64,000 nucleotides of DNA, taken from contig CM035306.1 of NCBI GenBank assembly GCA_002900995.3, positions 4,126,100-4,190,099 on the forward strand, read 5' to 3'. Shown in pieces: positions 45,959-58,214 of the stretch; positions within the stretch are counted from its first letter, which is position 1, and each line of letters starts with the position of its first letter. The position numbers and the translations under genes were made by a program. Source of the DNA: Ganoderma boninense. Taxonomy: Eukaryota; Basidiomycota; Agaricomycetes; Polyporales; Polyporaceae. Below the pieces are notes generated by a model. It had not been told where the DNA came from, did no database searches, and saw only the letters and a list, made by a program, of their open reading frames with translations.

Positions 45959-46783
45959 ATGTCTACCCACCACATCCGACCGCTGGCGCGGACGCTCCCA
46001 GGCCCGACGCGGCCCAAACTCGCTTCCTCCGCTCGGGCTCGTCTCCAAAGTGGTGCCCAGTGTCGTGGCAAGGCGACCAAAGCCTCGAACACCTCAGGAG
46101 CGTCGCAGGTTTCTCAGGCAGAGCAAGACAGCCTACCGTGGCAGGAGTATCTGACGATCCGCAAGCGGAAACGTCGATGGGAGACGGTATGTCCTCGCAC
46201 CATCGCCGCTCTCTTCCTACTCCACCGTCTTCCGGACCACGCTCAACTGGTTCCCGTGTAGGCCGTGACGATCCCAACTACTATCGCGGGCTTCGTTGGC
46301 GGGATCTCCTACTTCGGGACCCTCGAAATGGACCCTCAAAAGCCCATTTTCGTGCGTATATGCAGCCAAACATCTGTGTGCCAAGCACTGAAATAGAGCT
46401 CATGTCAGAACATCGACCCCATGTTCGTCTATGGCGCTGCCACCCTGGGATGTGCTGGTACGTCTGTCGCTGCTCGAAGCTGTGTTCAGCCGTCTTACCC
46501 GAGTTCCTGCGCGCTGGCTTACCGTTCCAGGTATGGGCTATCTCATCGGTCCTGTGATTGGCTCCAGCTTCTGGCGGATGACGCACCGTCGGGCTATGCG
46601 GCTCATCGAAAAGCGCGACAAGGAGTTCCACGAGCATATAGTCAGGAACCGCGTCGACCCCACCCGCCAGAGTGCGACGAACCCTGTCCCAGATTACTAC
46701 GGTGAGTGCTGTCGTTTCATCGAGCATCCTCGTCTTCTCACTTGACCCACCAAGGCGAGAAAATTGGGTCGTTGAACGATTAT
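45959..46783 (+). CDS. PAM17: Pam17, TIM23 presequence translocase-associated motor subunit (3' end in gap)
   Basis: Pam17 sits in the mitochondrial inner membrane and helps organise the import motor at TIM23. The start at 45959 gives a basic, hydroxylated presequence (MSTHHIRPLARTLPGPTRPK). Then come DSLPWQEYLTIRKRKRRWET, an intron at about 46188-46262, and AVTIPTTIAGFVGGISYFGT ending LEMDPQKPIF. After further introns, IDPMFVYGAATLGC and GYLIGPVIGSSFWRMTHRRA form the membrane hairpin, followed by HIVRNRVDPTRQSATNPVPD and YYGEKIGSLNDY, where the 100-N gap cuts the gene. Only the last 30 or so residues are missing. Identification is firm; an ATG at 45791 would add an unlikely N-terminal extension. 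Confidence 0.9.
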
Positions 46784-46883
46784 NNNNNNNNNNNNNNNNN
46801 NNNNNNNNNNNNNNNNNNNNNNNNNNNNNNNNNNNNNNNNNNNNNNNNNNNNNNNNNNNNNNNNNNNNNNNNNNNNNNNNNNN
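46784..46883. other. Scaffold gap, 100 N
   Basis: Exactly 100 undetermined bases. It removes the end of PAM17 on the left and most of the ADA2-like gene on the right, so its true length must be well above 100 bp. Confidence 0.98.
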
Positions 46884-47492
46884 GGGGGACCCACGAGCCC
46901 GGACGTAGAGTGCATCGGTGAGACTTGGGTGTGCCGTCCACAGCTCTGGCGGCAGGGCGCGAAACGTGGGTTGTACGCTGCCGAGGGTTTTGATGGTGAG
47001 GGGCGCGGAGACACGAACATGCATGGCAGGATATTGAAGGCCAAGTTTGAGGAGTTTGTCGGCTCGGACTACCATACCCAAGTGGAGGTGCAATAGCCCG
47101 CCTTTGGGCATCTGGCATACGCGCGCGGATCAGCACGATATCTACAGCTCTGAGCAAGACTTAGCACCGACGTGACTGAGGATGTCATAGACCTTTGTTC
47201 TGAGGATTGTGTCACGGGCTAGCATCGTGGCCCCGCTTTCAGTCAAGCTGTAGAGCGGCAATGTATCGACGAGTGACTTACCGGTCAGAAATTCCATGCC
47301 AGGGAATAGTTGTTCGGAGTCATGTAGCTGTTCCTTTCCCCAGATGCTTTCGCCCTCTTCTTTGCGAATGCGCTTGAGAAGGTCGTCAGCTCTGCTCTCT
47401 TCATGGGAGAGCTTGTACGTGGTATTCCTATCCACGCGTTTTGCTCGATCCTCGATGATGAGATTCTGCCTCTTGAACAAGTACTCCTCCAT
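46884..47492 (-). CDS. ADA2-like (ADGF/CECR1-type) adenosine deaminase, N-terminal part
   Basis: These metal-dependent enzymes deaminate adenosine to inosine, often outside the cell. Exon 1 (start 47492) encodes MEEYLFKRQNLIIEDRAKRV and ends TILRTKVYDILSH. After an intron near 47113-47170 the next exon opens with MPKGGLLHLHLGMVVRADKL, containing the first metal-binding HxH motif in the position typical of the family, then ALPPELWTAHPSLTDALYVR. The remainder, with the catalytic Glu and later His/Asp ligands, is lost in the gap. The residue after HLHL is Gly where relatives usually have Asp. No clear signal peptide is seen at this start, so an upstream exon is possible. Confidence 0.75.
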
Positions 47493-48084
47493 GACAGCCT
47501 GGGTGGTGGTCGACGATGGCGAATAAGCATGGTTATCGGGGAGAGTATGGTTTATATGTCAGGAATCGAATTCGAGTCATTCGAAGCTCGGAAGCTGAAT
47601 GCTGGCATGATGGGGTTGCCGTGATCCGGCGGCCATGCGCATATGCATGGGGAGGTGGTAGGGGTCCTGTTGGGAACGATCACCGAGCAGCGGCGGTGTC
47701 GGCGTGACAAAACAGCATCGCAATCCGAAAGTTTAGTATGCACACGTCAAAACAGCCTGTGGCAAAGACGATAAGAGCCTGCGTGGAGGAAAATGCGAGA
47801 TGCAGGCTAAGCCTGAGCGCTGAGCGCGGAGGCCCTCGGCGGCTGATCAAGCGCCGACTACATAGCCATCAGACAGACGCCCATTTAGGAAGTGCAAGCG
47901 CCGGAGTGTCCGTCCACGTGGATGTGGATTGACTCGAGCTTCAAGTTCCCGAGATTTCGGATCGTGGCTTGCTCCCCATATTCCAACGTTCTGTTCCTCT
48001 GAACTCCTTCCTTGCTTTTCCACATCGTCATCGATCAGCGACTAAACACATTCTCTCAGCGATAAAAGAGGTTCTTCAACTCCT
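47493..48084. other. Divergent intergenic region between ADA2-like gene and GCD7
   Basis: No gene is seen; it should contain both promoters. A pyrimidine-rich stretch precedes the GCD7 start. Confidence 0.5.
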
Positions 48085-49614
48085 ATGACCCCCGAACTGA
48101 CAATCATACCTGGCCATCGAGCGGTGGAGACACTGGTCGCGAAACTTCGGAGACGGTGAGCAATGTGTATGCGCGATTTAGATATCTCAGTAAACATCCC
48201 GTATCAATTAGACAGATTGTCGGTTCTCGCCAGGCAGCTTTGGAGACCGTCATAGTCCTCAGACAAGTCGTATCAAAAGCTCGCTTCTCGAATATCCAGC
48301 AACTCATCGCGATCATCCGTGAAGCCGGCCGGAGATTGGTTGAGGCACAGCCGAAGGGTACGCTGCGCTTTCTACTCTGTTGCGTCGCCAATGCACGAAG
48401 GTCTACACCTACATTTCCGTACGAAGCTGACACACCGCTGGTCTCACAGAACACACCGTCGGAAACACTGTGCGGCGCGTCCTCCATAACATTCGCGAGG
48501 AGTACCACACCGCCACACAAGGCTCTGCAACATCTTCGCGCAATGTGTACTCTATCAGCAAATTCGTTCTCCAAGGCCAACCGCGCAAGCACACAATCGG
48601 AGCACCGAAATCCGAGGCGACCGCCACCCTGACGGAGGATGATCCCGATGACCCCGACTCCTTCGCCCGAGGTCTAAAGCCCGTCCTGATGGAGGCGATC
48701 CAGGACGTGCTGGATGAGCTCGAGACCGTATACGACAACGTCTCGAAAACTGCGAAAGACCACATCCACTCAGAGTGCGCATCTCACCTGCATCGCGTCC
48801 TCCCTCGCCGTACTGACACCATCGGCCGACCTCCAGCGAGATCATCCTCACCATCGGCCACTCTAAGACCGTCGAAGCGTTCCTCAAGTCCGCGGGCCAC
48901 TCCCGCAACTATACCGTGATCGTCGCCGAGACCGCCCCCTCGTACAGCGGGCACGACATGGCGAGTGCGCTTTCGGCCGCAGGCATCTCAACGTTCCTCG
49001 TCCCGGACTCGTCCATCTATGCGATCATGTCGCGCGTGAACAAAATTATCATCGGCGCGCACGCGATCCTCGCGAACGGCGGGCTGGTCGCGATCACAGG
49101 CTCGCTCCTCGCTGCCACCGCCGCGCGAGCCCACTCTACGCCCGTGGTGGTGTGCGCGGGCCAGTTCAAGCTGACTCCATCGTGGAATCTGTACCACGAG
49201 TACGGCGCTCTGGACTTCGCGGACCCGAGCAGCGTGCTGGGTTTCGAGGAAGGGAAGCTTGTCGAGCGCGTAGACGTCATGAACCCTTATTATGACTACG
49301 TCGGCCCGGAGCTCGTGGACGTATTTATCACCAACGAGTGCGTGTTCTGTGTTCTCTTCCTCGACGTGTTGTTCTGCATAGCTGATCATCGGTCAAAATG
49401 ATGGTGACCGTACGCATGCGCAGCGGCGACCATCCGCCTTCATCTGTCTACCGGTAAGTCTCTTCCCACTCCCTTCACAAGTCCTGTAGGACTGCAAAGG
49501 CCCCGGGCTTCGAAGATGATGAATCACGGCCACACGCTGATCGCGAGCCCTTCTGCATCTAATCTTCGCAGGCTGATCAAAGAGACGTACGACGACGACG
49601 ACCACGAGCTATAG
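48085..49614 (+). CDS. GCD7: eIF2B beta subunit (translation initiation factor)
   Basis: eIF2B is the GTP-exchange factor for eIF2; beta is a regulatory subunit with a Rossmann-like fold shared with alpha and delta. The start MTPELTIIPGHRAVETLVAK is followed, across introns, by QIVGSRQAALETVIVLRQVV, QQLIAIIREAGRRLVEAQPK and HTVGNTVRRVLHNIREEYH, then SFARGLKPVLMEAIQDVLDE. The C-terminal domain reads EIILTIGHSKTVEAFLKSAG, TVIVAETAPSYSGHDMASAL, NKIIIGAHAILANGGLVAIT and TPVVVCAGQFKLTPSWN. The last exons give GDHPPSSVYRLIKETYDD and end DDHEL with TAG at 49612-49614. The splice join at about 49340/49422 reconstructs the family-typical ITN-x-G-x-HPPS. About 430 aa, normal for the family. Confidence 0.92.
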
Positions 49615-52600
49615 TCCCCGCGCAGCTCGATGCTCGCCCGCCGTCGCCCTGTCCGTGCCCATGCCCATGCCCTGCCCATCGCTCGGCAATATGTCGCCCG
49701 ACCCCATCCACGCACCCCCGCTGCCAAACAACATCTGTCGCTGTCCCTCGACGTTCTGGCCCTCCCGGATCGCCCGGCCCTCGCCCCTTCCCTTCCAATC
49801 CGCCCTCACGCAGCTCAGAGTCGAACTCTCCCTACTGCCTAACTCCTACTGTACCCGCCCATGCTCGACCTTCTGCAGTTCGCCGCGACGCGTCGCGTCA
49901 TAACCATAATCCCGCGTGCTTCCGCGTACCTTGTTCTTGTTCCCCGAGCCCCCTTCCCCTTCCCCTGCGGCCGTCGTCGAGGACCCCATCAACAACGAAC
50001 ATCATGATCCTCCTCCCCTGATCCGCGAACATACATGCGCAACTCCCGCCCCGAGCCGAGCCGCGCGAACGAACGCCATAGCGACTGCTCCCGCGAGGGG
50101 TGGGAAGCCCCCAGCTCCAGCTCCCCCGCCCTCCCCCGGAGCTCCCAGCTCCCAGCTCCAGGCGTGCACAGTAGATTCACAAGAAGATCAGGGCACAGGG
50201 TCCCAGCCACTCCGCGAGCTTCCGGGGTTCCCACCGTGCTTCCTCTTTCCTCCTTAAGTAAAAGGCAAGAAAAGCTTGAGCTTGATCGCGCGCGGCGCGA
50301 CCGCCCATTCATTCGTTCATTCGCCAAGCTCCAAGGCTGGATACGTATATCGATATCCGGTCCACAGACGAGAGGCTATCCAGCACATCATTGCCAGGCT
50401 CCGAGTCCCAAGTCCCAAGTCCCAACTCGAGACGCGACGACCCCCAGTGCTCCCAATGCCCAATGCCCAAGCTCGATGCTCACTGGCAGTACCCGTGGGG
50501 CCGTGCGCGCAGACTGCGCCCCGCCCCGCCCCGCCGTTGCAAACTTGCCCGCCGCACAACTCACACTCAGGCTGGCAGACGGACGCTATCGACGCCCCCC
50601 ATCACACCGCGATGCAGCCGCGAGGGAAAAAAAAACACGAGCTCAAGTGTCGCAGCTCCGCGGCTCCGGGCGGCCCGTTCCAAGTCCTGAAGTTCCAACA
50701 ACTTCGACCGCGCGCAATCATGCATCGTGGTGCCGGTGCCGGGGACCTCGGACGCGAAGATTACAGCATCGTGCTCCGGGTGGCTTTACCTCCGGGTACT
50801 TACCAGACGCGCGCTGTGCTGCATGTGCGTGCGTGTGTGGACATGGCCGGATATGGTGGACACCGGGCGGGCGTTGGATATGCATGCCTATGCAGATGGT
50901 TGCTTGCGGTGGACGGGCTGTTCGCTGTTGAGCGGAGCATGGGGCACGGGGCACAGGGCGCTGGCGCTCACAGTACGGCTACATCCGCAGGCGAGCACAG
51001 AAGAGGTTGAGGTTGAGGATGGGCGAGAGGCAATGCAGCTTGCGAGTTGCGACGTGGAGATAAGTAGGCTAAGGCTAGGGCTAAGGGAGAGAGAGCGAGA
51101 GGACAGGACAGGACATAAGAGCAGTAGTACTAATACTTGTACTTCTAGAGACAGGGACAGAGACGCAACGGCAAAGACAGAGACTCGAGCGCGAGCGACG
51201 GGCCGAGGGGACACAGCTCGGGATGAACAATGAACATAGATACGCACGCGGTGCGATGATAAGTATGTGCTTGTTTGTTGGCGGGCGATTCGATCGACGA
51301 CCGTGTACTTACAGAAGCGGTGAGGGGGTGCGATGGAGATTGGCCGCCGAGTCACGGTGGAAGGAGGAGGGGCGGGTGGGTCAGGATTCAGGAAGTCTGG
51401 GGACATGGGAGAGGGAGCGGGGGAAGGAGAAGGAAGAGTGAGAAGAGACCGGTGGTGATAACAAGGAGAAACGGAAGAGAGAGAGAGAGACTCAGGAAGC
51501 ACTCCGAACAAAAGCCCGCTCGTCGACGTCTCGCGATCGGTTCCCAACGAACGCGCTGCCAACGCCGACGCCGGAACCTTGGTGTTAATTGTCAAGAACC
51601 GCCTCCGCCGCCATCGTGGTGCTGGGTGTTGGGTGCTGAGCCCTGTTCCTCGCGCGCCGGCTGTGCGCGTTCTTCGCCCTTCTCCGAGTCCCCTCCTTCC
51701 TCATCCACATCGCTTCTTTTCGCTCCGCGAGGGACCGCCCTTCCTCTTCCTCTCCTGATATCCGCCTTTCCCCCGGTTCTCCAGGCTCCTCGGATTTCCT
51801 CCCTCCTCCTCCTTTTCCTCTTCCCTTATCCATCCTTCCTTTTCCTCCCTCGTGCTAGGATAGCCGGATTTTCCTGCCCTGCCACCCACCTGCGCGCGCG
51901 CGCACGTCCGCGGACCGGTCATCGCCAAGCCCCACGCTGCGAGCCTACGTGCATAGCTCGAGGCGCCGACGCATAGGCGACCAGAGCAGGGAGCGAGCGC
52001 ATTGATTCGCGCCTGCGTCGTCTAAACGGACGGAAAGGGGAAACCATAATGCATCAGTACCGGGCCATGGTTCGAAAGGGATGAAACGGCGCACGATTCA
52101 CATGCACGATGCGGGCGGCTAGCGATGACGCCGATGCTTGGGTGGGGTGCGCTTACGCTTGAGTGGGACGATGAGCGCGGGGCGTGGTTCGGGGCTTGGA
52201 CGCGGAGGTGAGTGGGGGACGTGGGTGTGGGTGAGAGCGTGTGATGGTGATGACGATGATGGAAGTGGTGGTGTGAAACGAGCGATGGTATAAATGAACC
52301 ACAGACGGACGACAAGTGAATAAACAATCGGCGAACAGGCGCAGGAACTTGGAACGGCGACAGAAGTGGAAGCAGAACTTAAGAAAAACGCCGATGAAGA
52401 ACAAGCACGCCCCGCTCAAGAGAAAGCGCAAAAAAGAAAAGGGGGAAGGGATGTAATGCGGGGCGAGGCGAGAGGACGGATACAGCTGGGGGCGGCGGTA
52501 CTGGTACGGTAGGGGTACGTATGCATAACGGAGGGAAGCAAAATGTACGTGTGCGCACAAAAAAGCCCAAAGAGGAGCAGCAGACAACAGACGGGACGAC

Positions 52601-52661
52601 ACCAGGAGAGGGAGAGGAAGGGAGGAGACGCAGACGGCGGGCAGGTGGGGGCGCGCGCCGG
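49615..52661. other. GC-rich, low-complexity stretch without a recognisable gene
   Basis: Long reading frames occur on both strands but overlap each other. They are rich in Pro, Arg and Ser and show no domain. Simple-sequence patches include AGTCCCA repeats near 50403-50424 and purine-rich runs at 51060-51490 opposite pyrimidine-rich runs at 51700-51850. The left end is the GCD7 3' flank and the right end the G-gamma 3' flank. Real but unrecognised exons cannot be excluded. Confidence 0.4.
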
Positions 52662-53087
52662 TCACTGGACGACACAGCAGCCCTTGCCTGAGCCGCCTTG
52701 CGACTGGTAGGGGTCGTCTGCGCGTGGTACGGGCCCCCATACTGATGGTACCTGCGGAGAACGGTCAGCACGGGCGCAGGAAGGGGTGGTACGAGTCTGA
52801 ATACGCACGAGGGGGTCTTTTGTCGTTTTGCAATACCGGATGAGGCTGGGGCGCGGGGAGCCAGGGAGTGAGCACAGTGCGGGGTCGCGGTCGGGTGCAC
52901 ACCCTCCTGGGGCAGCGAGGTGCCTGGAAGAGGGGGCGGGGAGGACGGAAAGGGAGACTCACCTGGCACTGGCCTCGCTGACTCTTATCCGTGGGCGGGC
53001 GAGGTCCTCCCGAAGGCGTTGATTGTGCTCGGTGAGGCGACGGAGCTTGAGCTCGGACATCGACTGCTTGTGCGGACGGGAGTTCAT
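52662..53087 (-). CDS. Heterotrimeric G-protein gamma subunit (83 aa, three exons)
   Basis: The gamma subunit pairs with G-beta in pheromone and nutrient signalling and is membrane-anchored by prenylation. Exon 1 (53087-52963) starts [20 protein letters not shown] and continues with the helix [20 protein letters not shown]. The 37-nt exon 2 (52845-52809) gives [12 protein letters not shown]. Exon 3 (52751-52662) gives [20 protein letters not shown] and ends GKGCCVVQ. Exon sizes 125+37+90 make 84 codons including the stop, and all splice sites are GT/AG. The final CVVQ is a CaaX box favouring farnesylation, and the preceding Cys is a probable palmitoylation site, as in fungal Ste18-type subunits. 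M10 is an alternative start. Confidence 0.88.
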
Positions 53088-56000
53088 TGTTTACGGCTGC
53101 GCTCGGGGACGGGGACGGATACGGGTGAGGGGTGTGGAAGGACGGCAAGGGCGGGCAGAGGGTGCTTGCGAAGGGAGATGGAGAAAAGGTGGTGGACGCT
53201 GAAAGGCTGGGAAAGGGAGCGGAAGCGGTGTTGGTGGAAATGACGTGGGGTTGGAAGGTTCAAGGGGCCGGCGCTGCGGCGGGCGGGGGACGGCAAGGGT
53301 AGGCAAGGGTCGGGGACTCGGGGGTCGGGGACGACGGGGAGGACTGGAACTCGGGAGGCCCGTGGAGGATCAAAGGAGAGATGGCGATTGAGCGAGCTGA
53401 CCACTCTCCCCTCCTCACTCCCAGCGCCCGCGACTGGCCCCAGCGGCCCCGGTCTGATCCCACCGGCAGTTGCCTCCTCCCCCGCCCTGACAGATCCACG
53501 CCCACACTCAAAACACCCCGTTCCCATGTCCGCCACCGTGATTCATTGCCTCCTCGACGCCTGCCTCGACCTCCGGGGCCCCGCCGCGACCCCCCCGCCT
53601 CGATGTACTTAGACTGTGCCCCTTGCGTCGACGTCAAGCTTAACTTAAGCGTCGTCCAATCATGCGCGACTTGATCGTTCCACACCATTCCACGTGCGGG
53701 CGTGCCCCTCGCTCACGCCATCAATATTTGGCCTCATTTCTCGCTGTGTCGCCGCGTTCCTCCGGTCTTCCACCAGCTCCCGACCTCGACGGACTCCCGA
53801 TGGCAAGCGGATGCCAGCGTCCGCATACTTGCACAGGCACTGTACGTCGTGAATTTTTGTGAAACCTGTCTGGAACTCGGTTCGAGGCTTGGGATGTCCC
53901 CCGAGTCGATGGCGAGGTTCGTCTTCAACCACTATTCCGAGTCCGAGCGGGCTAGATCTAAAGTGCGAACCTCTGTTCCTAGCATCATACGAGTACATAG
54001 GTACAGCGCGACGCGGTGTTCAATATTTCAGCGAAATCCGTTTTGGAGGCATCTGGACCTCGAGTAAAGGGGGGTTCTGTTGGAAGCTCTCAAGGAACAA
54101 TCCATGGCCAGGGCGCGGGGCGACGTCATGTGAGGTTCTTGTAGATCTTCATTTCGTCTGAAACTGAAATAGCGGAGGTAGGTATGGTGTCGGAGCCGAG
54201 CGTTGACGTTAACCTCGAGTTCAGCACTGCACTGTAACTGCGCATAGGGCGTACCTCGTCTAGACTCTGGACTCCGGACATTGATAGGAATGGTGACTCT
54301 GGTGAAGAGTTGGAAGACATCAGCCCACAATTTGCATGTGAGGTGTTGGCAAGGTGTTGGTGAGGTGCCTTGGAACCTGATCGTCCCATCGATTGAGTAT
54401 TCCGAACGAATTCCCGCTGTCTCGGCACTGACTTGCATGACAACAGAATCCAGAAGATGGGGGGGTGGGGGGGGGGTCGAAGGACATGCCATCATGCAAC
54501 CAGCCTCTTGTCGAGTATCCCAAGGGTAGCAGCTTGACCCTCTTTTCTTCCATCGGAAGAGGGTCCCCGTCCAATGCATCAACTTCAAGCAAGCCTTCAT
54601 ACTGACGACAAATTCTAGACACCTCGGGCACCCTTGCGCACGGCGCGCCGGAAGAGAGTACTTATCCATGAACGTTTGAACCACCACCCGTCTGACGTGG
54701 AGCTGCAGATCGCGACCCCGTGAGTGGGTAAGGGTTGTACAGGAGCTACTACTCAATTCCATCGTTCGAGATGCCCCCGCGCTGAGGTATGCCTACTTAC
54801 TGGCGCTGCCAAGGGGCCACCTGACGGAGACGGCGGGCTGGCGGAGTGCTTGTGGATGCCCCAGGGATCTAAGCCTTCGAGTTACTTACTTTTGGCACGC
54901 TCAGGGAATGGGCTCACGAGCGCTCCCTGGAACTCAGGAGTTTGAAGGCGGATGCTGTCAGTAACGCCAAGAGGACGTCCGGAAAGGTCACTATGAGGAG
55001 TGCGAATGTGAACAAATTTGTTCCAAGATCGTCCCTCGCCAGTACGTCATATCGTTTGAAGATGACCTGGTGCAAGAGAAGTGAGGGCGAAAGGACTCAG
55101 GAACGCAAACTCACGAAAAATGTGTCCCCAGATGTACGAGGCTCGGAGACACGGACGACGCTCCATGGTGCGTGACTCTGGCCTTGAGAGGAGGATTGGC
55201 CACCATGCAGTAGGGAGGGAATGATACTCATGGCGTACTTATCGGGCAAACAGGCGTCGTGGTGCTCCGGTTCGTCATCTGTCAAGACACGAGTAGAGCT
55301 GGATACCAGCGGCCCTGAAATGAAATGAGACGGCGCCGTGGGTGCGCGAATGCAACAAGCGTGACACTAGTACTGGCGACGCTAACGGGCACCAAGCTCA
55401 GCGGGTCTCGCCACAGGACGCCGCAGACCGTGACATTGCTATGCGCAATGAGCACAAGCGGCGAGTCAACAGACAACTGCCAGTGCAAAGCAGAAGTGAG
55501 GCTTCGTCAAGGTAGCAAGGTCCTCTGTACGTCCATGCGAACACATCAGGAGGATTCGCGGGAGGAGAGTCTTTTGTCGGGGATGAGAGACGGTCACCCA
55601 GTGGCCGCCGTAGTCTTGGAGGTGCCCGTGGTGGGAGAAGGGGGTTGCCGCGGAGATGCCAAGTCTTCCCGCAAAATGCCGACCACCAGCAGGGTTTGCC
55701 GTTCGAACTGTGACCTGTGACCTGGCCACCAACCCTGACCTTTCTCTGCGCGACGGTCCTTGCAGTTGCAAGGTGTCCTAATATCTGCGTATCTTAGTAG
55801 CATGTTTGCATGGCATAACCAACATGCCGTAGGAAAGGCCTTTAGCGGTGAGTCGCCGTCCACGCGCGCAGTTCTGGTACTTAGTAGTGCTGACAAGTCG
55901 TCGGATCCTGAACGCAGACGTAAACACCTACTTGCTCAGGCTTATTTTCAGGGAGGCCGAACGCTATGCACTCCATCCGGCGTATGTGGGCCGTGGCTAT

Positions 56001-56286
56001 GGCTGTTACACTTTCGCCGTCCGAGACCGTCGGCGCATGCCGGCGCTGCTTTGCCTTAGTACTAGCTGATCCTATGCTACAGCCTCCTCGGCTCTGCTCA
56101 CCTTTGACACACTCGGCTCTCTCTCAGGACCCCCTAGCCAATCGCTGCCGTTTGACGGCGAATATACTCCACTGTCCAGCAGCTATAAGAGTTGTGCGAG
56201 GTCCATCGTTCATGCTCTCCAGTCTCTCGGGGCTCCTCTCATCCTCATCCCTCCTTCCTCATTTCTCATTTCGCCATACTCGCACC
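53088..56286. other. Long stretch without a defensible gene
   Basis: It contains the G-gamma promoter at the left and the AA7 promoter at the right. Between 54.9 and 55.9 kb the minus strand has hydrophobic stretches (LGTNLFTFALLIVTFPDVLL near 55000; SPLVLIAHSNVTVCGVLW near 55440) that could be exons of a multi-helix membrane protein. I could not build a continuous model. A G-rich run lies near 54459-54477. Confidence 0.35.
56184..56189 (+). promoter_or_regulatory. Probable TATA box of the AA7 oxidase gene
   Basis: TATAAG lies 98 bp before the ATG at 56287, a usual distance in basidiomycete genes, followed by a pyrimidine-rich leader. Confidence 0.45.
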
Positions 56287-58214
56287 ATGCGTGGCTCCTT
56301 TGCATCTCTTGTCGTGTTGTCCACGGCCTCGGTCGCCCTCGGCGGCCTAATTCCCTACAGCCAGCTTAAGGCTCGAGGTCAAAGACACGCCCGCACCGGC
56401 CTCCTTGACTGTTTGGACAGTGCCGGGTTTGACCCCGTCGTGGAGGCAGACTCTGTCTATGCCTCAGACACGTCCCCCTTCAACCTTCGGTGCGTCAGCG
56501 CGCGTAGCAAGCAAACCTTCATAGTTAACTAATACTCTCATCTTCCAGCTTCAACTGGAAGCCCGCTGCTGTCGTCTACCCTCAGGACTCTGCGGGTGTC
56601 GCAGCCGCGATCAAGTGCGGTGCCGACAACGGCGTCAAGGTCAATGCGCGTAGCGGAGGTCACTCCTGTATGGCCCCATCTCCCGCCATTTCGTCTAAGT
56701 ATGCACCACTGATGTACTGAGCCGATCCTTCCCACTGGCAACAGACGCCGCCTTCGCGCTCGGTGGTGAGGACGGCCATCTGATCGTCAGTCTCGACAAC
56801 CTCCGCCATCTCTCTCTCGACGGCACCACGACCACCTTCGGCGTGGGCAACCGCCTCGGCGACGTCGCCCTGTACCTCTGGGAAAACGGTACGTCAGTTC
56901 CCCTGCAGGCTGTGGCTGTGGTCACGACGCATCCGAAACGTTAACGCTAACTGCGGTCTCGTCAGGCAAGCGCGCCCTAGCGCACGGCACCTGCCCGTAC
57001 GTCGGCGTCGGCGGGCACACAGGGCAGGGCGGCTTCGGGCTGGCCTCGCGCGCGTGGGGCCTGCTCGCGGACCAGATCACGTCGCTCGAGATCGTGACCG
57101 CGGACGGCGCAATCCGCACCGCGTCCCCGACGGCGAACGCAGACCTCTTCTGGGCGGCGACGGGCGCGGGCGCGTCGTTCGGGATCGTCACGGCGTTCAC
57201 GGCGGAGACGCACGCGGCGCCGGACTCGGTCGCGTTCGCGTACACGTTCGCGGGCTACGGCGCCGCGGAGGCGAGCGCGGGCCTGCAGGCGTGGCAGGCG
57301 TTCGCGGGCGACCCGGTCCACAAGCTCGACCCCGCCGTCGGGCTCCAGATCCACGTCGACTCGGGCGCCGGCCCCCATGGTGCCGTCTTCTCGGTGTCTG
57401 GGGTTTACTGTGAGCGCATACTTTTATGTTTTGTTGACGCGTGAGAGGGCAAACTCAAATTGTTGCGGCGCACAGACGGCGCGGACGAGGCGACGGTCAG
57501 CGCGACGTTCGCCCCGCTCCTCGCGAAGCTCGGCACACCGACGAGCACGTTCCTCCAGAAGCAAGACTGGCTCACCTCCGTGCTCTACCTCGCCGGCGTG
57601 AACAACCCCGCGCAGCTCAACACCACGCACGCCCCAGATACGCACGACACCTTCTACGCGACCTCGACCTTCGTCCCCGCGGCCGCGCCGATGACCCAGG
57701 CCGCGTCGGACGCGCTCTTCGCGTACTTCTACGGCCCAGGGGTGGACACGAGCGTCGAGTGGTTCGCGATCTTCGACCTGTACGGGGGCGGGGACTCGGC
57801 GGTCAGCGCGCGGGCCGCGGACTATAACGCGTTCGACGCGCGCGACGCGCTGTACTCGATCCAGTACTACGGCACGATCCCGTCCTCGGTCTCGGACGCG
57901 GACGGGATCGCGTTCGTCCAGGGCATGAAGACGGCCGTCGAGAGCAACCAGCCGCAGACGCAGTTCAAGGAGTATGGTGCGTGTTTCTGCTTGTGCTCCA
58001 TGTGCTCGCTGTATGCGGGGCTGGGATCGTCACGGCGTTGGTGCTAATATGTATGTGTATGTGTGGGACGCGTCGCACAGTGAACTACATCGACAGCACG
58101 TACACCGCGGACGAGGCGCACACGCGCTACTACCCCACCCACACGGAGAGGCTCAAGGCTCTGAAGGACCAGTACGACCCGAACCGCGTCATCAACTTCC
58201 CTCAGGACTTCTAA
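56287..58214 (+). CDS. Secreted FAD-linked carbohydrate oxidase (AA7 / BBE type)
   Basis: Members oxidise the reducing end of oligosaccharides and yield hydrogen peroxide outside the cell. A signal peptide (MRGSFASLVVLSTASVALGG) is followed by NWKPAAVVYPQDSAGVAAAI and KVNARSGGHS-YAAF, whose His carries FAD. The second attachment Cys lies in HGTCPYVGVGGHTGQGGFGL, so bicovalent FAD is expected. LFWAATGAGASFGIVTAFTA completes the FAD domain. The C-terminal BBE segment has YIDSTYTADEAHTRYYPTHT and ends DPNRVINFPQDF with TAA at 58212-58214. About five short introns; roughly 490 aa. Substrate cannot be read from sequence. A decayed copy of its 3' end lies about 0.8 kb downstream. Confidence 0.88.

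Noticed and set aside
50035..51010. 298- and 244-codon plus-strand frames after GCD7
   Set aside because: Two overlapping frames of equal quality, rich in Arg/Pro/Ala, no conserved block and no consistent codon bias.
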